From the NCBI GenBank assembly GCA_001599295.1, contig BCGN01000004.1, positions 1,054,346-1,118,345 of the forward strand: a stretch of DNA of 64,000 bases, read 5' to 3'. Below the pieces are notes generated by a model, which made no database searches, had not been told where the DNA came from, and saw nothing but the letters and a program-made list of their open reading frames with translations. A program made the position numbers and the translations under genes. This document shows positions 21,776-32,702 of this stretch, piece after piece (position 1 is the first letter of the stretch; every line of letters starts with the position of its first letter). The stretch is from Sporopachydermia quercuum. Taxonomy: Eukaryota > Ascomycota > Sporopachydermiomycetes > Sporopachydermiales > Sporopachydermiaceae.

Positions 21776-23050
21776 TCAAAAGCCTTCAGTGTATTCATTG
21801 TCGAGTCTACTAAGGCTATCAACAACTTTCCAATCAACAGAGTTCAAATCAGACTCTGCATCACTGTCATCATAATGACATCTTTGTTGACTCAATGGAG
21901 AACCGTTAGTTTTATTTTCAATAGCTCCAATAGTGTTTTTGGTTTCTCCACCTTGTAACTCTGCATTAATTTCATTGATTCCAGCTTTCAGATCTTCAGT
22001 AAAGATTCGGAAATTTTCGTTCAGATCATTNACAACTTTACGTCCTTTCTGAATAAAATTCTCTCCAAACTTCTTACTATTAGTTAAAGACATCTGTTTT
22101 CGGCTAGGTGAACGATTTAATAGGGACGTGAGAGAAGGAGGTTTTTTTAATGTTCTCTTCTCATTGTCTATCCCTAGAGATTTGTTCAGTCTTGTTGAAT
22201 TTCTGTGCTTTACATTAGGGCTTTTTTCTTGACAACCACCATTGTCAGCACCAGGAAGAAATGGAGACATATGAGAATTTCTCCTTTTGTTGGCCTTCTT
22301 ACTTTTCGAGTACTCCCCAGTACTTGTAGTACTAGGGAGTTGAATTTGTAAAGCGCAGTTTTGTTTAAGCTCTGCAAGCTCTTTTTCAGCCAATGCTAAT
22401 TTCTCTTTTAAATCTAGAACCTCTCTCTGTTTAGCAGCTAAACGAAACATATAGTCACTCTCTTGGTCAACCACTTCCAATTTTTTGCTGGGGTCTTGTC
22501 CCGATGAATTGTGGTCTCCTTTTTCTCCTGAGAAATCTAACTTATTAGGAGAAGTTGGGGTAGACAATGACAAGGACGAAAAATCAATCTTAATTCCTTT
22601 TGCCGGGGAACTTTGTCTTCTAGATGAGTTTTTATATTTTGGGGACAAAGACAAATCATTATTGGTTTCAAAGTATCTTGGTGATCTTTCTGAATTCTGT
22701 TCGAGGTAAGCTTTAGGATCTTCCAATGACGACTTTTGTATCAAAGATAGTCTAACAAGACCTGATGTTTTAGAAACAACTCTTTTACTGGGTGACAATG
22801 GTGGCTTTGAGACTTTCTCTGATCTCTTTTTCAAGTTAATAGGTGACTTCATATTATTGATAGTTAAGCCTTTATTTGACCTACTAGAAATTTCTGATTG
22901 TTCATTGTCAAGCCTTTTCGTCTCCTTAAGATCTTCTATCGGCAGCACCTCATAGTTCTTATTTAAAGAATAGCGTTTTGAGTGTGTTTTGAACTTTGGT
23001 CTGTAGGCGTTTTCAGCCAAAGGTTCCACGTTTTCTTTCTCAACGCCCAT
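21776..23050 (-). CDS. TDA11: Tda11-like coiled-coil protein (DUF4048 type)
   Basis: Tentative relative of S. cerevisiae Tda11 (YHR159W), a cytoplasmic protein of unknown function. 424 residues. The first 195 are polar, Ser/Lys-rich and probably disordered, with many SP sites suited to proline-directed kinases (SPSK, SPRY, SPKY, SPAK, SPNK). Residues about 200-230 form a short coiled coil (LAAKQREVLDLKEKLALAEK). A second conserved-looking element near 345-370 ends FTEDLKAGINEI, comparable with FVSDVKAGLLGI of Tda11. The C-terminus is acidic. One codon contains an N (22031). It shares a 653-base divergent promoter with CSN12. Confidence 0.6.
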   Translation of the reverse strand: MGVEKENVEPLAENAYRPKFKTHSKRYSLNKNYEVLPIEDLKETKRLDNEQSEISSRSNKGLTINNMKSPINLKKRSEKVSKPPLSPSKRVVSKTSGLVRLSLIQKSSLEDPKAYLEQNSERSPRYFETNNDLSLSPKYKNSSRRQSSPAKGIKIDFSSLSLSTPTSPNKLDFSGEKGDHNSSGQDPSKKLEVVDQESDYMFRLAAKQREVLDLKEKLALAEKELAELKQNCALQIQLPSTTSTGEYSKSKKANKRRNSHMSPFLPGADNGGCQEKSPNVKHRNSTRLNKSLGIDNEKRTLKKPPSLTSLLNRSPSRKQMSLTNSKKFGENFIQKGRKVXNDLNENFRIFTEDLKAGINEINAELQGGETKNTIGAIENKTNGSPLSQQRCHYDDSDAESDLNSVDWKVVDSLSRLDNEYTEGF

Positions 23051-23703
23051 AATAGCTTTAGATCTACCAAAATTATTCGATTACTTGATTCTGTTATCCT
23101 CAATCAAGTCAAGTAGTCCTATATGAGAGGTTGATTCCTGCTCAAGTTAGACCTCCATATAGTCCAATGTGATTGAATCAACTTCTATAAACTACTTGTT
23201 TCAAACTAAATCCTTGTTGAAAATGTTGTGAGATAGTAAAAAGCTAATCTCTTTAGTAGTTCCTTGTTTAGTATTTGAGTATAACAGATCAATGGAACAT
23301 CAAGTAGTCAAGCAATGACATTCTCTATCTGCCTTGAAACACGAAATCAATTACATGTCCAAATTAGGCATGGAAATAACAGAAGTGCCTCGCCTCTAGT
23401 GGTACTAGCAGAAGAGAAATATACGAGATTCTACACGCATAATGATGTAAATTTCTGCAAGTAAAGCACAATAAAAAGGAAATAAATAAAACCCTATTAT
23501 GGGACATTGAATTTCCTTGCTTTCCTGGTTAAATGTGAATTTGAATTAGTTGTAACTTGATGCTCAATAATTGTGATTGTTCGATCGATAAAGAGAGAAC
23601 GATAAGTAATTGTCAGTATGAGTACCTGAAATTCCACTCTTTATACAATGGTAGTTTACAATGATAGATTATATTTGTGACTATAGAAGCTAGATATTGA
23701 GAA
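23051..23703. other. Divergent promoter TDA11-like / CSN12
   Basis: AT-rich shared upstream region with no other gene. No specific factor site identified. Confidence 0.55.
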
Positions 23704-25106
23704 ATGAAAGATTATATAAGAGAACTTACAAGCTCTGTGCGATTGCAAGATGGCGCCCAAGTTGCTAAACTGCTATCAATCACTCGATTAGATTTGATCG
23801 ACTATGCTAATTCTTATACATCTCCAGAAATTCTGCAACAGGACATTGAGAATCGAATCAAGGATAGTTTCTGGGGTGCAGCAGCATATGCCCATTGGAA
23901 AGTAGCTGTGGAGGTGACACTTAACCAAGATTTAAATGCTGCCTATTCTGCACAGAACGAACTGCTGATGTGAGTTATACGCAAAGAAGACCGAACGGGA
24001 TATCATGGAATTCTACTAACCTTGTTTTACTTAGAGCTTTAAATCGTATTGCTGAGAGAACGGATAATTGGATTCTTTCAGCATTATATTTGGTAGCCAA
24101 AGAATTGAGATGTCTGGCCATCATGGCTTATTCACAGGCTAAAGTTACACAAGAAAAGAAATTAGAACTTGATTCAAAAATCGATGATTCCTCCAGGACA
24201 ATAAATAGAACATTTGTACTATGCATGAATGATAGGAATCCCGACATGTCTACCTCGAGGAAATGGGGAACTTATTTCTTTGTTGGTGAGCTATTTAAGA
24301 TATATTTCCGAGTATGTAATGTGCTGCATGATCTGATAATTATGACGAAAGGATGACCATGAGTTTATAGTAAAAGTGAAGGACCACTGTTGGTTACTAA
24401 CATCGAACTCTAGTTGAATAAACGAGCTGCAGCCAAAGGAGTACTAAAGGTGCTGAAGCCAATTGCAAGCCAAAATTTACTTCCATCGCTAGATGATTTT
24501 GCTCGAAGTCATTCCTGCACTTACTATTATTATGTTGGTGTTTTGGATCTGATAGAGGAGAACTATGCAAGAGCCGAGAATGAATTAGTAAAGGCATTCG
24601 ATATGTGTTTAGCTAAGGCATCGAAGAATGTGGAATTGATATTATTTAACTTAATTATTGTTCGGTTCTTAAATAGACTGATTACACCCAGTGAGAGTCT
24701 CTACAATAGGTATGGGAGATTGCGTACTGTATATAAACCTATTTTTGATGCAGCCAAGCAAGGAAATTTGATCCTCTTTAATAAAGCAGTGGCGGAAAGA
24801 GAATCATTTTTTGTGAAGAAGTACTTGTATTTGACAGTTCTTCGTATAAGGAGCTATGTAATTCTAAGACTTTTTCGCCGTGTTCATCAGATACTTGGCA
24901 AACCGACTCGCGTACCTGTGGAGTCATTTCAAAAAGCTCTAGAATTACAAGATTGTTCTACCAGTCTAGACGAGACAGAATGCTATTTAGCAGGTTTTAT
25001 CTTTCACGGCCAAATGAAGGGTTACATATCAAGAGAACATAAGATAGTGGTTCTTAGCAACAAGGAGCCTTTTCCGAAACTATCAAAACCTCTTCAACAT
25101 AAATAA
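23704..25106 (+). CDS. CSN12: Csn12/PCID2-type PCI-domain protein, three exons
   Basis: Exons 23704-23969, 24035-24311 and 24414-25106 give 411 residues (S. cerevisiae Csn12 has 423). Intron 1 (65 nt) runs GTGAGT to TTAG with TACTAAC; intron 2 (102 nt) runs GTATGT to CTAG with TTACTAAC. The joined product is continuous with the family: KWGTYFFVGELFKIYFR is followed directly by LNKRAAAKGVLKVLKPI, then YYYYVGVLDL, and the C-terminal MKGYISREHKIVVLSNKEPFP that closes the PCI winged helix, matching human PCID2 and yeast Csn12. In yeast Csn12 works with Thp3 and Sem1 in transcription elongation and splicing, besides its original COP9 signalosome label. Read singly, the three open frames look like separate small genes; the second and third begin at non-ATG codons. 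Confidence 0.9.
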
Positions 25107-25458
25107 TATGTACCAATAATACTTCAATATTTATAACACTAAATCAAGATTCATATACTTAGGTTACATGTCATAACTACTTTTTATTTATTCATTTTTT
25201 GTTTTTGCCTCGAGCCTTTCATTGATATATACATCTTCTTTATAAGAGTGCAAGATCACATGATCTAAAAAGTCATTTCATCGCCAGGTCATATGATCTA
25301 GCACATTTCAGAACATCAAAAGTATAATATCATCCTATTGTTAACCCCTAAGTTATAAAGAAAATAGATCTCAAGTGCATGTCCATGATATTTCGTTCGA
25401 GAATTGACGGAACGATAAAGAGGGTTATATACGGAATACCATCATAAATATTGATAGA
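25107..25458. other. Intergenic with a repeated CAnATGATCTA word
   Basis: Contains CACATGATCTA at 25257-25267 and CATATGATCTA about 35 bases later, upstream of the 25459 gene. Otherwise nothing recognised. Confidence 0.5.
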
Positions 25459-26115
25459 ATGATCTCCAAAGCTCTGGATGTTGTGAAAAATGTCTATATC
25501 ACGTTTGATACAACTGTGGAAGACTATCTCCAAGGCCATTGGGCTTTGAATGTACATGGGGCTAATCCTTTAGGTAGAGCTTTAACAGTACTTACAATAG
25601 TCGCTACTACAATAATTTTGTTTCATGGATTACTTGTGAAAGTATTAGTGAAACTACGGATAATTGATAGTCATCTCGATCCTTATGATGCCTTACCTGT
25701 TCATTGCGCTCATCTATATGTAAAAGTATGTGTGATGAATCCAACAGCGCCAGATCCCTTAGATTACTACCCAGGTTATGTTCTTAAGTTCCATTTGGAA
25801 TTTGGACCTGAGGATTTTGAGCATGAGAAGCAAGCCGAACTTGGACCGACAGCTGGTCATTTGCGAAAGAAGCTAGCTGAAATGATTTCTGAAGCAATGG
25901 TGAAAGTTGCGAAATCAGGAATAATGAAGAAAGATAAAGTATCTACATGGAGACTATATAAACCAGTTGGTGATCTAGAATTGAAACCGCAGAATCTTGC
26001 CCTTTTTAACAAAAAGAAACTATTGATTGACAAAGATGATCAACCGTTATGCCTACAAGGAGTTGAAACGGGACATACTGTGGTTTGCGTTATCAAGTCA
26101 CCAGATGAAGAATGA
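25459..26115 (+). CDS. Unrecognised single-pass membrane protein
   Basis: 218 residues, not recognised. A short N-terminal region (residues 1-40) is followed by one strong hydrophobic segment (about 41-62, ALTVLTIVATTIILFHGLLV) and then a basic KVLVKLR, so a single transmembrane helix with the C-terminal part in the cytosol is likely by the positive-inside rule. The C-terminal 150 residues look globular. The last 40 residues (WRLYKP, then KKKLLIDKDDQPLCLQGVETGHTVVCVIKS) have the strand-turn-strand and 'GHTV' pattern seen in ubiquitin-like folds, but this is only an impression. The downstream gene GID8 converges on it, 243 bases away. Codon use and length support a real gene. Confidence 0.75.
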   Translation: MISKALDVVKNVYITFDTTVEDYLQGHWALNVHGANPLGRALTVLTIVATTIILFHGLLVKVLVKLRIIDSHLDPYDALPVHCAHLYVKVCVMNPTAPDPLDYYPGYVLKFHLEFGPEDFEHEKQAELGPTAGHLRKKLAEMISEAMVKVAKSGIMKKDKVSTWRLYKPVGDLELKPQNLALFNKKKLLIDKDDQPLCLQGVETGHTVVCVIKSPDEE

Positions 26116-26358
26116 GCAATGAGAGTAGGCTCAAGTTCATTTTTGCTCGATAGCTCAATAATGGATTGAATATGAATGAAAAGATTGAGTATCCGTACTT
26201 ATAGAGCACCTAAATCGGTAAATGTACTGGTAAAATAGAAAAAAGCTAAGTTCTGTTATACTGAAATATAGCCCAAAATTTTATTGTGTGAATAAAACNT
26301 CTTATTCCCCCTTTAACTTTTTCAGAAATTATAATTGTTGATATATTGAATGAACCGA

Positions 26359-27072
26359 TCAACACAGTTGATCTTTAGTTAACTTGGGAAAGTCCACTTT
26401 TTCACCCAAAGTCTTTTCACCCCATACCCATACTTTAATTAGTTTTTTTATATTTGCCTCTATTTTGCTGCCTCTACCGTGAGGAAAATCGCTGTGCGAG
26501 GCCAACAATGCTTGGTTCACTTCATCTGCAACTTTCCTTCTCAAACTCAATCCCAAAAGCTCTTTCAACTGAGGAACGAGTAAATCTTTCGGAAAGCATA
26601 ACAATGCAATAGTCAACTCCAGCTCATTCAAGTAACCAGGATCTGTTAACGCTCTTTTAGCGAGATGAGTCTGGGAAAATTCTAGAGCCTCTTGAACTAT
26701 ACGCTTATTATCTTCAGCCGAGAGATTAGAATTTACGAACAATTCCCGAATCAGTTCAATCAGTTGGAGTCTTAATAGAGTAAAATGTAGCCTAGAATTA
26801 GTATCTAGTAATTCAGGATCCAGATCGATTATCATTTCAATGGCCAAGTCAATCTTGCCAGAATAAATAGCACTCTTAATTTTCAGCCTCTCATTTATAG
26901 AATCATAACCCGTCAAAGTTGCTGGTGAGAATGAGTACGTATCATTCCTAGCGGATTGTAGCATTCCCGTTTCCTGTGCAAACCTAGAAGCAGTACCAGG
27001 ATAACCTTCTAAGATTAAATAATTCATAATCAGTGAATTTACATCGCTATAAACAGAGATGTTAGATACCAT
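26359..27072 (-). CDS. GID8: Gid8 subunit of the GID/CTLH ubiquitin ligase
   Basis: Scaffold subunit of the GID (CTLH) E3 ligase, which marks gluconeogenic enzymes for degradation when glucose returns. 237 residues. LisH motif at about residues 8-38 (VNSLIMNYLILEGYPGTASRFAQETG), CTLH at about 50-105 (INERLKIKSAIYSGKIDLAIEMI), then the CRA region with ALEFSQTHLAKRA. S. cerevisiae Gid8 is 455 residues because of an insertion; this compact form is closer to metazoan TWA1 (228). The start at 27072 places the LisH motif at the usual position. A GTAAGT lies just upstream, so a 5'-UTR intron is possible but not supported by a branch point. Confidence 0.88.
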   Translation of the reverse strand: MVSNISVYSDVNSLIMNYLILEGYPGTASRFAQETGMLQSARNDTYSFSPATLTGYDSINERLKIKSAIYSGKIDLAIEMIIDLDPELLDTNSRLHFTLLRLQLIELIRELFVNSNLSAEDNKRIVQEALEFSQTHLAKRALTDPGYLNELELTIALLCFPKDLLVPQLKELLGLSLRRKVADEVNQALLASHSDFPHGRGSKIEANIKKLIKVWVWGEKTLGEKVDFPKLTKDQLC

Positions 27073-27970
27073 TTACTACACAAACCCATAAAAGCTCTAA
27101 GCCCTACTACTTACATTTTAGAGATTCGACATTTGCTGGTTTGCTCCGACCATTGCCTTTCAGAGTATTTCGATTCAATTGCCGAAGAGGTCATTATGAT
27201 AATACCCTTATCTTGTTGCTATCTGCTGACGTACTTGAGCCTAATTGTTTGTACCTGCTAAATATCAAACAATCAAATTGCTGATCCTCCGAAATATCTT
27301 ATCCTGAAAGTAGTATACAAGAACTTTCCTAAAATGATGTAATGTTTAGACTATAGCAACCAACAAGAAGGAAGCCATTTATTATTGATAGCACTAAGTA
27401 AAGGAGGCACAAAACATTCTCATTCTCATAAGAGAGTAACACTATCAATGCCGTTATTTGATTACGTGAAAATAAAAGAATAATGCAATTGTTGTCCTAT
27501 TACCCATGCGCTTAGGTCTTGTAGCCAGTTCCGTATTTACCCCCTGGAATGGTAGTATGGTAGTAATAACTGTTATTACGAAGATATCAGTTCATATTGA
27601 TTTCTGTTTGATAATTGATGAAGAAGAAAGGCAATAACTAGACACCTGAATCATGAAGTATACTGCAGCGGATCCACATACTGAACGAGGGGACATATCC
27701 TAGCGAACATGTCAAACCAAGTGACCTTCAGGTACCTACAAACTTATCAAAAGATTCAAATAACCAAGTATTATTATATNATTACGCTATTTAATAAAAG
27801 AATAAGTATGCTCATATCCCATATTATTTTAGAAACCGTACCGCCAGTACCAGTAAGCAAACCAATAAAAACCATTAGTAATATACAATAAAAAACAGAA
27901 TGAAAGTGAGAATAAGGAACAAAAATAATGACTAAAATCTCCAATTCATGCAATGGGAACATTGTAAATA
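27073..27970. other. Intergenic: GID8 promoter and F-box gene 3' flank
   Basis: AT-rich, with a single N at 27780. No coding frame or RNA gene supported. Confidence 0.55.
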
Positions 27971-29686
27971 TCATTTCCGTAGACCATAGTATTTATAAAT
28001 CCCTCGTTCTGCTGCAGGTATCGGAAATATCCAATCGTTATCATCCAGTTTGTCTTCTTCTAGAATTTCTTCATCTTGAAGGTAAGAATCCAAATGAAGA
28101 CTTAAGGAACAACATATTTTTCTAGATGCCCACGACAAGAACTTAGGGACGAATACGGTAGGTTTGATCATTTTACCAGTTTCAGTGTCCCAATAAGTAA
28201 GGTTTTGAGCAGCAGGAGACAAATCAACATTGTAGTAAGGAGAATCAGGATCGACTTTGTAGATCCAGGTTCTTCGACCTTTACCAATTCTGGTATACCA
28301 CTTACGACGGCCATCCATAGACCTCAGCACACCCACTTTGTCGAGCTCTTCAGTGATATGACTAGAAAATTCAAACGCCTCAATATACTTCCCAGCATCT
28401 AAGAAATCACTTCTTTGAACGTTCCATTGATTAAGATGCTTATTCCCAGCCACATCCAAGAATTTGATCCTAGGAGCAACTGTAGACTCATTTCCATATG
28501 CGTCTTGAACAACTTCGGGTTGTAAAAACGTAATCAAATCTTCAACTTGTATTTGCGAATGGGCTATTGATAACGATATTAATTTTCTGAATCTCAGCTT
28601 GATTATAGATAAATGCTCAGTGTTGACAGATATCCCCGCAAGATTCAGATATCTGATTTCAGAGCAAAGGCTGTTGAGAAGCTTCGTCAGCGTTTTAGGA
28701 TGGAGAGGGGCAACTGATGCAGCTGGATCTGCTGCAACAGATAACCAACGCAATTTTTGTGAATCTTTGACAGAAGGATGATTCATTAAGAAATCGTAAA
28801 TGTCATAGCCTGATAATGCACCGCATCTAGACAAAGCCAAATGTGTGATTTCACAGGTAGACGGTAGAGACATTAGCGACTTATAAGAAATTTGAGTATG
28901 ACTAAGATCCAATCTTTCTACACTTGTTAATTTAGGTAAGAATGACTGAAATACTGAGTTTGTCAAGCCGGTGCAATCATGGAAAGAAATTCTCTTAATA
29001 TTTGGAAGAGTTTCAGGAATGGAAGCTCTAGAAAAAGCATCGTAGAAAATTCTGCCCGAAGAGCCGCAGAAGTCAATAGCTTGAAGATCTGATAAAGAGA
29101 AAAGCTTGTTGAAAACAACATAATCAACATCCGATTGGATTGACTCAGAAGACAGAAACTCAGACAAATTTGGGCAAAGATCTAAAGCTCTGGCTATAGT
29201 TGTCGAAGTCACCATTTGAATTTCCTGATTCATTTTATTTGTTCTTCCCAGACCGATTGATGTAAATGTGGAAAAATCCATGCATTTGACAAACTCTCTC
29301 AACCCGCTATTCTCTTGTAATGTTCTAGAGAAAAGATCAAAAGATCGTGGGAATTGAAAAGCTACATGTTGATAAAGAAGAGGCATTCCCATTTCATAAA
29401 ACACTCTACAAACTGGCAGTATGTCTCTTGCAAACACCGACGCTGATTCAGAGAAAGCCCCGGAGTCATCACGAAGAATGTAAAGGAGGATAGATTGAAG
29501 AATCTCTGCGGGGAGATTCAACAGCGGACTTTGCGAATTAATAAAAACAGCATGTGAGTTCTGACTGGTTGACAACGACCCACTGCTAGAATGGGACCCA
29601 CCAAGAGTACACAGGGATGCTCTAGATGATCCCAGTCGACGTAATGGTCGATGAGGGATGACTGGTAAAGGGGCAACTGATTGCAT
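27971..29686 (-). CDS. F-box / leucine-rich-repeat protein (YDR306C-like)
   Basis: Likely substrate receptor of an SCF ubiquitin ligase. 571 residues. After a Ser-rich N-terminus comes an F-box at about residues 55-105 (LNLPAEILQSILLYILRDD ... VCRVFYEMGMPLLYQHVAF), the part that binds Skp1. About eight irregular leucine-rich repeats follow (LSDLQAIDFCGS, VERLDLSHTQI, ITHLALSRCGAL, IRYLNLAGISV, RKLISLSIAHSQI, IKFLDVAGN). The C-terminal region carries a conserved-looking RRKWYTRIGKGRRTWIYK segment. The layout best fits the uncharacterised yeast F-box protein YDR306C; the assignment to that orthologue is inference. It is transcribed divergently from the YRA1-type gene across 2.1 kb. Confidence 0.82.
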   Translation of the reverse strand: MQSVAPLPVIPHRPLRRLGSSRASLCTLGGSHSSSGSLSTSQNSHAVFINSQSPLLNLPAEILQSILLYILRDDSGAFSESASVFARDILPVCRVFYEMGMPLLYQHVAFQFPRSFDLFSRTLQENSGLREFVKCMDFSTFTSIGLGRTNKMNQEIQMVTSTTIARALDLCPNLSEFLSSESIQSDVDYVVFNKLFSLSDLQAIDFCGSSGRIFYDAFSRASIPETLPNIKRISFHDCTGLTNSVFQSFLPKLTSVERLDLSHTQISYKSLMSLPSTCEITHLALSRCGALSGYDIYDFLMNHPSVKDSQKLRWLSVAADPAASVAPLHPKTLTKLLNSLCSEIRYLNLAGISVNTEHLSIIKLRFRKLISLSIAHSQIQVEDLITFLQPEVVQDAYGNESTVAPRIKFLDVAGNKHLNQWNVQRSDFLDAGKYIEAFEFSSHITEELDKVGVLRSMDGRRKWYTRIGKGRRTWIYKVDPDSPYYNVDLSPAAQNLTYWDTETGKMIKPTVFVPKFLSWASRKICCSLSLHLDSYLQDEEILEEDKLDDNDWIFPIPAAERGIYKYYGLRK

Positions 29687-31767
29687 TTACTAATCTCTCT
29701 CGCTCTCGTTCACACACCTGCTTTTTACTTGGTATAAAATACTCCGTACTCACGAGATAAGTATACCAACAATATTAATTCTGTATTTTGATAAAGGACC
29801 TTTCAAAGATTAAGAAAGAGAGTAACATGGACAACAATAAGAGCTCTATTAAAAGGAATTGTGATTCAGTAAAGGGAAACAATTAAAAGGAGTTGACTTG
29901 TAATATATAAACCGTAATTTTCTTAAGGGGAAAGTTTTTTCTAGAGTTGATTTTTAAGGTTTTAAAGTAAGGCAAAATAAATGCAAAATCCTTCATTGAT
30001 TCAAAGGTGAAATTCTATGATTGAAAATTATTGGAATCAACAAATTATGATATGAAATTATTGGGAAAAGAAACCTCTGAAACAATTCTTAGTTGCAAGC
30101 GTTATTTTGGAAAAGATTTTTGTTCTCTTTAGTGGTATAAAAATGTAGGGTACTTTGTAAGATTTAGACCCACTCATTTGTCAGTGCCGAGTAAGGAAAC
30201 TATAAGTGAGTGTGCGTGCCATTATTATATGCAAGAATATGCAATTATATTTCACTTAGCGCGGAAATATAATAACAATGACACACTTCCATGTCTTACT
30301 GATACTTAGGTAGAAATGCTAGTATATTTTGTCAATTTCCTCCATTAGAGAAAAGAAACAGAACCCTAATTGTTGCTGGTAATAGTCTAAACAATGCAAA
30401 GTCTAATGGAGTAATACTTATTCAATTGTCAAATGGTTGATTCTTTCAGTTTCTTCATCTTTATAGCTCATGACTATAAATAAATCTAAAAGGAGTTCAT
30501 CGTATTAACTAGAAAGTTGAAACCTTAAGTCTGGTTGATTCTTAAACGCTATATGGAAAGTGTGAAGGATTGAATCTTTATTCTTGGTGATTAAATAATT
30601 ATCTAATGGTATCAATTAAGACAGATTATGCCATAATTCATTCGAAATATGGAGGGGTTATTTCAACAGGATTATTTGCAAAATGACTATTTTAGTGGGG
30701 CCCTGTGAATTCATCTTCTATGGTTCATTCACCTTCAGAAATTATTGAACCATATCTACTGATTCTTTTCTATCACAAACTTTTGAATGATCAAAATATT
30801 GTTCTGAAATACATGTTTGCTAGCACTACTATCAAAACATCTTTTTTGTTTTATATAGGGTCCTAAGTATGTTTATTGATCAATCATCTATGGATGTTCA
30901 TGAATCATATCTTCAAAGGCCAACAACATTCCTTTGAGATTTTAACTTTATTTAAGTTTAACGGTTTTCATTAAAATCATAACCTGAAACGGCATACCGA
31001 AATAGCTTTTTTGGCATGACCGGTTGGGACCGAGATTTTGTAATGACAATATTTCCCAATCATAATTATNTTCAAAGAGGTAGCTGGAATGTAAGGCTTC
31101 CAATTTTCTGTTGCTGAAGAGGGAATGCAGAAAAAGGTTCATTTTACCCCATATCTAGAATTCCAATGAAGTCTTTTATTTTCTGTTTTTTCTCCGTTGT
31201 TTCCTGGAGATACCAAGAAATACCAGAGAGTTGAATTAAATGTCTAAGTTGAATAATGATAACCTTAAGGATTGATTGCCGAGACCTAGAATTGAGGTTT
31301 AGTAGGTAATTAACTTTCGTAACAGTTTTACTCTATTTCCCCACACTCAAATCAGAAAGGACTTGTTTGGGAGTCAGACATAATAATCAAAAATAGGTGT
31401 TTTACGGAGAAATCTAATCATATATACTTAAAGAGTAGCCTCACATTCGTCGATGATAAGAGTTCCAAAAGTCTTTCAGACTCGTGATACATTAATGCAG
31501 AATGATGCAGAAGCTACAGAATTATATATATCCGTTGTCATGTGACTAGTTTACGTTTACTAGTTTACTATCTTTTGCACCCCCCTCGTGATATGAAGTT
31601 TCATGTCAACATCATATCACCTTCATTTTGAACTTTGAAGCGAAGTAAAATAATGTATTCAAATTCAATCCACTCCATTTGATGATTCCAAAGTACTAAT
31701 TGATAACATTATCGAGCCTTTGTTTCACAATTTCATCACAGTATTAAAGGAAAGAGCTTTATTAAGA
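29687..31767. other. 2.1-kb divergent intergenic region F-box / YRA1
   Basis: Uniformly AT-rich with a single N at 31070. No open frame with recognisable content, no splice-signal pairs and no RNA gene seen. Long upstream DNA for an export-adaptor gene may include regulatory sequence, but I cannot point to any site. Confidence 0.5.
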
Positions 31768-32702
31768 ATGGATAAGGCATTAGACGAAATTATATCAACG
31801 GGGCCACCTAAGGTAGGTATATATTTTGACTACAAGCAGTTTAAACAGTAATCATTTTACTAACTATATCTCTAGCACTCTAGACCCCAACGGATCAGTA
31901 AAGTATGCCTTCAATATGATAATATTCTGTCAACCATAGTGTTGTGGCTTGCGGAAGTATTATTACAAAACTAACAATGTTTAGCGACCGGTGAAAGCTC
32001 GAGACAGAGTGTCGTATGTGTATTTTTTGTTGGTATTTAATTCTCATATATGCATACTAACCTACCAGATATAAACCTCCTCGTGAAAGAACTAAACTTT
32101 CAGTGACGAACCTTCATTACGACCTTACAGAAGCTGATCTATACGTATGTATACGTTTTGACTATACAGGTGGATGCTTGATTCATTACATGCCTTCAGA
32201 ACTCTAACAGATGGCTTAGGACCTGTTCTCAAAAGTGGGAGAATTGACTGATCTAACATTGCATTTCGATCGTACTGGTAGATCAACTGGAAAAGCTACC
32301 GTAGAGTACAAACATTTACGAGATACTGACGAAGCTGTTAGAAGGTTTGATGGCAAAAAAGCTGCTGGTCAAATAATAAATGTTCGGATTGAGAAACCTC
32401 TACGTCAAAGAATCGCTTTACCTAACGATCGTACAGCATCCTACAGATCAGGTAGAAGCGATCCAAGAATTAACTCACACACTAGAGAACCACGAAGTAC
32501 CGCTAGTAAAAGAAGACCCAAGAAAACTCAAGAAGAATTGGATGCGGAGTTGAATTCTTATTTCACAGGTGGATCAAATGAATCGTCAAACGACAGGGAA
32601 AGTGTAACAACTGCAATTTTCCAAGAGCCACACCAAACAGACATAACAGCACCAACTGTTGAATCGAACAGCAAACTGAATGATGAAATGCTAGATGACT
32701 GA
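31768..32702 (+). CDS. YRA1: Yra1/ALYREF-type mRNA export adaptor with five exons
   Basis: Exons 31768-31812, 31876-31902, 31985-32013, 32069-32144 and 32220-32702; introns of 63, 82, 55 and 75 nt. All introns are GT-AG with CTAAC branch points (TTACTAAC, AACTAAC, TACTAAC, CTCTAAC). The product is 219 residues. Residues 1-15 (MDKALDEIISTGPPK) are the UAP56/Sub2-binding motif. An Arg-rich linker precedes an RRM (about residues 45-122), with RNP2 LSVTNLHYDL and RNP1 region GKATVEYK. The C-terminal tail contains KKTQEELDAELNSYF, the second Sub2-binding motif. The protein joins TREX and hands mRNA to Mex67. S. cerevisiae YRA1 has one long autoregulatory intron; four short introns with 27- and 29-nt exons is a very different structure. 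Each joint keeps the frame. Confidence 0.9.

Noticed and set aside
27073-27130. Possible first intron of GID8 (GTAAGT donor just upstream of the start)
   Set aside because: The only nearby acceptor places an in-frame stop before the ATG and there is no branch point; at most a 5'-UTR intron.
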